DNA of 8,033 nt from DHVE2 group archaeon (lineage in GTDB: Archaea > Thermoplasmatota > Thermoplasmata > Thermoplasmatales > Aciduliprofundaceae). Both the position numbers and the translations under genes were made by a program. Shown here piece after piece: positions 6,202 to 8,033 of this stretch (positions are counted from its first letter, which is position 1; every line of letters starts with the position of its first letter). The DNA lies in the NCBI GenBank assembly GCA_027056155.1, contig JALULR010000169.1:1-8033 (forward strand), given 5' to 3'. The notes under the pieces were generated by a model, which made no database searches, was not told the DNA's origin, and saw only the letters and a list, made by a program, of their open reading frames with translations.

Positions 6202-6210
6202 CTATATTTA
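6202..6210 (-). promoter_or_regulatory. Putative TATA box for the V4R-like gene
   Basis: TAAATATAG on the minus strand is centred 24-25 bases before the ATG at 6182. No SD is present, so the transcript would be leaderless. Confidence 0.4.
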
Positions 6211-6320
6211 TTGTTTTTCATCTCTAAATTCATTTTATATTAGAAATGTAAGGCTTTCTCTCATATTGTTCTGGAGCTCCTCATAAAGACACAATAATTA
6301 CATGTTGTAGAAATAAACAA

Positions 6321-6328
6321 GTTGCAAC
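6321..6328. repeat. Palindrome GTTGCAAC upstream of gltX
   Basis: A perfect eight-base palindrome about 70 bases before the gltX start. It is preceded by TTGT (6305-6308) and ACAA (6317-6320), which form a second small inverted pair. It lies in the AT-rich divergent region between the V4R-like gene and gltX, and could be a regulator site or chance. Confidence 0.15.
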
Positions 6329-6367
6329 AAATTGGGCTCAATACAGTCATTAAAGAGTGCAGAAAAA

Positions 6368-6374
6368 CTTTATC
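6368..6374 (+). promoter_or_regulatory. Putative TATA box for gltX
   Basis: CTTTATC, preceded by the purine run AGAAAAA that resembles a BRE, is centred 26 bases before the ATG at 6397. There is no SD before that ATG. Confidence 0.4.
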
Positions 6375-6396
6375 AACACTGAGCATATCCCTCGCT

Positions 6397-8033
6397 ATGA
6401 GCGCGCTTCAAAGCATCGTAAGAAAATACGCCCTCCAGAATGCGATTTTACATAATGGTAAGGCAAATTACAAAGCGGTAATGGGCAAGATAATGGCTGA
6501 AAATCCAGAATATAGAAAGCAGGCTAAGGAATTAATAGTGCAAGTTCAAAAAATAGTGGAGGAAATCAATGCCCTTGGCTTGGATAAACAGAGAGCCATG
6601 CTCGAAGAGCTAGCTCCCGAATTGTTGGAGAAAAAGACAAAAGAAGAGAAAAAAGAGCTTGAAGATTTACCAGATGTCCGTGGAGCAGTGAGAATGCGCC
6701 TTGCACCAAGTCCATCGGGGCCCATGCATCTTGGGCAGTCAAGAATGGCAATTCTCAACGATGAATATGTGAAAAGATATGGTGGCAAACTGTTTTTGAG
6801 AATTGAAGACACAAACCCCAACAACATTATGCCAGAAGCGTACGACATGATTCCCGAGGATTTAGAGTGGTTAGGGGTAAAAGTGCATGAGATTGTAATT
6901 CAAACTGATAGATTTGAGCTCTATTACAATTATGCTCGCAAGCTTTTAGAAATGGGAAAAGCGTACATTACAACCGTGCCTGCGGAAGAGTGGAGAATGC
7001 TAAAAAGCGAGGGAAAGCCTACAAAAGACAGAGAGTTGCCACCCAGCGAGCAGCTAGAGCGATGGGACAAAATGCTAAGCGGCGATTACGATGACGGCGA
7101 AGCGCTGTATGTGGTTAAAACAGACTTAAAGCACCCCAATCCCGCCATAAGAGACTGGGCTGCGTTTCGAATAGTTAAAGATGTAGAGCACCCGCGCGTG
7201 GGCAATAAGTACATAGTGTACCCACTTATGAATTTCTCCGTAGCTGTAGATGACCATGCGCTTTCTCTCACACATGTGCTTCGTGGCAAAGACCATCTTA
7301 ATAACACATACCGTCAAGAGTACATGTTTGATTACTTTGGGTGGAAAAAACCCGTGTACATACATTACGGCTGGGTAACTATGAAAGATACCATACTGAA
7401 AACCTCGCTCATAAAAGAGGGAATTAATAAGGGCGAGTTTAGAGGCTGGGACGACCCGCGCCTTGGCACGCTTCGAGCTCTTGCAAAGCGCGGCATACAG
7501 CCAGAGGCAATAAGACGCTACTGGCTTGCTGTGGGCCTAAAGTCGGTAGATATCGAATTTTCATGGGATAACCTGTACGCATACAACCGTGAGATTATTG
7601 ACCGCACTGCAAAACGCTTTTTCTTTGTTTGGAACCCGAGAACGATAGAAATAAAAGGTGCTACGAGCTTGGAAGCAAAGGCACCGTATCACCCGAGCGA
7701 AAACATGGGATTTAGAGAATACTCCCTGAAAGCCCCAGTAAGAGTATATGTAGTAGGCGAAGAATGGAGCTCCTTTAAAGACGGAAAATTAATTCGACTT
7801 AAGGACCTATGCAACATCGAGAAAGTAGGAGATTATGGCAAATATGCGGGCAACGATGTTTCCGTCATAAAACATGGTGCAAAAATTATACACTGGTGCC
7901 CGGAAAACTCGATGCCTGCAGAAGTGATGATGCCAGATGGCAAAATTCTAAATGGCGTGGTAGAGCCGTTAATCGAGAATAGTGTAGGTAAAGTTGTTCA
8001 ATTTGAGCGCTTTGGATTCTGTAAGGTATATCG
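6397..8033 (+). CDS. gltX: Glutamyl-tRNA synthetase, archaeal type, C-terminal end cut off
   Basis: Charges tRNA-Glu, and in most archaea also mischarges tRNA-Gln for the GatDE amidotransferase. The frame is open from the ATG at 6397 to the edge (545 codons), and archaeal GltX proteins are only slightly longer. Seen: helical N-terminal extension (1-95) with VRKYALQNAILHNGKAN, the class I catalytic domain starting at MRLAPSPSGPMHLGQ (100-114; HLGQ is the HIGH motif), RIEDTNP (135-141), HVLRGKDH (293-300), KTSLIKEGI (335-343; KMSKS-like), WDDPRLGTLRAL (351-362), and GlnRS-like beta-barrel anticodon domains to VQFERFGF (534-541). The segment AYITTVPAEEW lacks the cysteines that some homologues use for a zinc knuckle. 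A TATA-like box 26 bases upstream and no SD support a leaderless start. Confidence 0.95.
   Translation, partial: MSALQSIVRKYALQNAILHNGKANYKAVMGKIMAENPEYRKQAKELIVQVQKIVEEINALGLDKQRAMLEELAPELLEKKTKEEKKELEDLPDVRGAVRMRLAPSPSGPMHLGQSRMAILNDEYVKRYGGKLFLRIEDTNPNNIMPEAYDMIPEDLEWLGVKVHEIVIQTDRFELYYNYARKLLEMGKAYITTVPAEEWRMLKSEGKPTKDRELPPSEQLERWDKMLSGDYDDGEALYVVKTDLKHPNPAIRDWAAFRIVKDVEHPRVGNKYIVYPLMNFSVAVDDHALSLTHVLRGKDHLNNTYRQEYMFDYFGWKKPVYIHYGWVTMKDTILKTSLIKEGINKGEFRGWDDPRLGTLRALAKRGIQPEAIRRYWLAVGLKSVDIEFSWDNLYAYNREIIDRTAKRFFFVWNPRTIEIKGATSLEAKAPYHPSENMGFREYSLKAPVRVYVVGEEWSSFKDGKLIRLKDLCNIEKVGDYGKYAGNDVSVIKHGAKIIHWCPENSMPAEVMMPDGKILNGVVEPLIENSVGKVVQFERFGFCKVY

Noticed and set aside
6183..6233. A 17-residue N-terminal extension on the V4R-like protein
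   Set aside because: It would place the TATA-like box inside the coding region. The added residues are AT-rich codons with no domain match, and no SD precedes the upstream ATG.
6273..6280. GGAGCTCC palindrome in the gltX upstream region
   Set aside because: Eight bases with no extension or second copy, so chance is the simplest reading.
6183..6396. A possible small RNA gene in the divergent intergenic region
   Set aside because: I could not find paired C/D boxes, a long hairpin or a GC-rich island. Only promoters and short palindromes are visible.
6546..6848. A 100-codon minus-strand reading frame
   Set aside because: Antisense to the start of the GltX catalytic domain. Its Ser-rich composition reflects the opposite strand.
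1..8033. CRISPR arrays, insertion sequences, tRNA or rRNA genes
   Set aside because: No regularly spaced repeats, transposase motifs, terminal inverted repeats or tRNA-like cloverleaf sequences were seen on either strand.

Overview
The window looks like chromosomal DNA from a euryarchaeon-type archaeon. The glutamyl-tRNA synthetase has the archaeal N-terminal extension and GlnRS-like layout, ThiI lacks the bacterial rhodanese domain, lipoate-protein ligase is split into LplA and LplB (best known from Thermoplasma), and there is an aldehyde ferredoxin oxidoreductase-family enzyme. Genes that head transcription units show no Shine-Dalgarno (SD) sequence and mostly have a TATA-like box about 25-28 bases before the start codon. 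Several downstream genes have clear SD sequences. A relative of the Thermoplasmata is possible but cannot be fixed from this sequence alone.

Layout. 1-2019 (minus): an aldehyde:ferredoxin oxidoreductase (AOR)-family gene followed, with a one-base stop/start overlap, by the 5' part of a small gene that leaves the window (DUF3783-like guess). 2020-2127: compact divergent promoter region. 2128-3213 (plus): thiI, tRNA 4-thiouridine synthetase. 5512-3208 (minus): a tight four-gene unit lplA-lplB-NSUN-type RNA m5C methyltransferase-PUA-like protein, in which every junction overlaps (32, 4 and 20 bases). Its 3' end overlaps thiI's 3' end by 6 bases, tail to tail. 6182-5628 (minus): a 184-residue protein resembling the V4R/heme-NO-binding-like small-molecule sensor superfamily, 115 bases upstream of lplA. 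6183-6396: AT-rich divergent intergenic region. 6397-8033 (plus): gltX, running off the right edge.

Taken together this is mostly a translation and cofactor neighbourhood: tRNA thiolation, RNA m5C methylation, tRNA-Glu charging and lipoylation, plus one pterin-metalloenzyme. I see no mobile element, CRISPR array, tRNA or rRNA gene, and no convincing new defence or biosynthetic system. The points most worth a second look are a missing iron-sulfur cysteine in the AOR, a methyltransferase/PUA pair split at an A6 run, altered signature motifs in ThiI and GltX, and the unassigned sensor-like protein.
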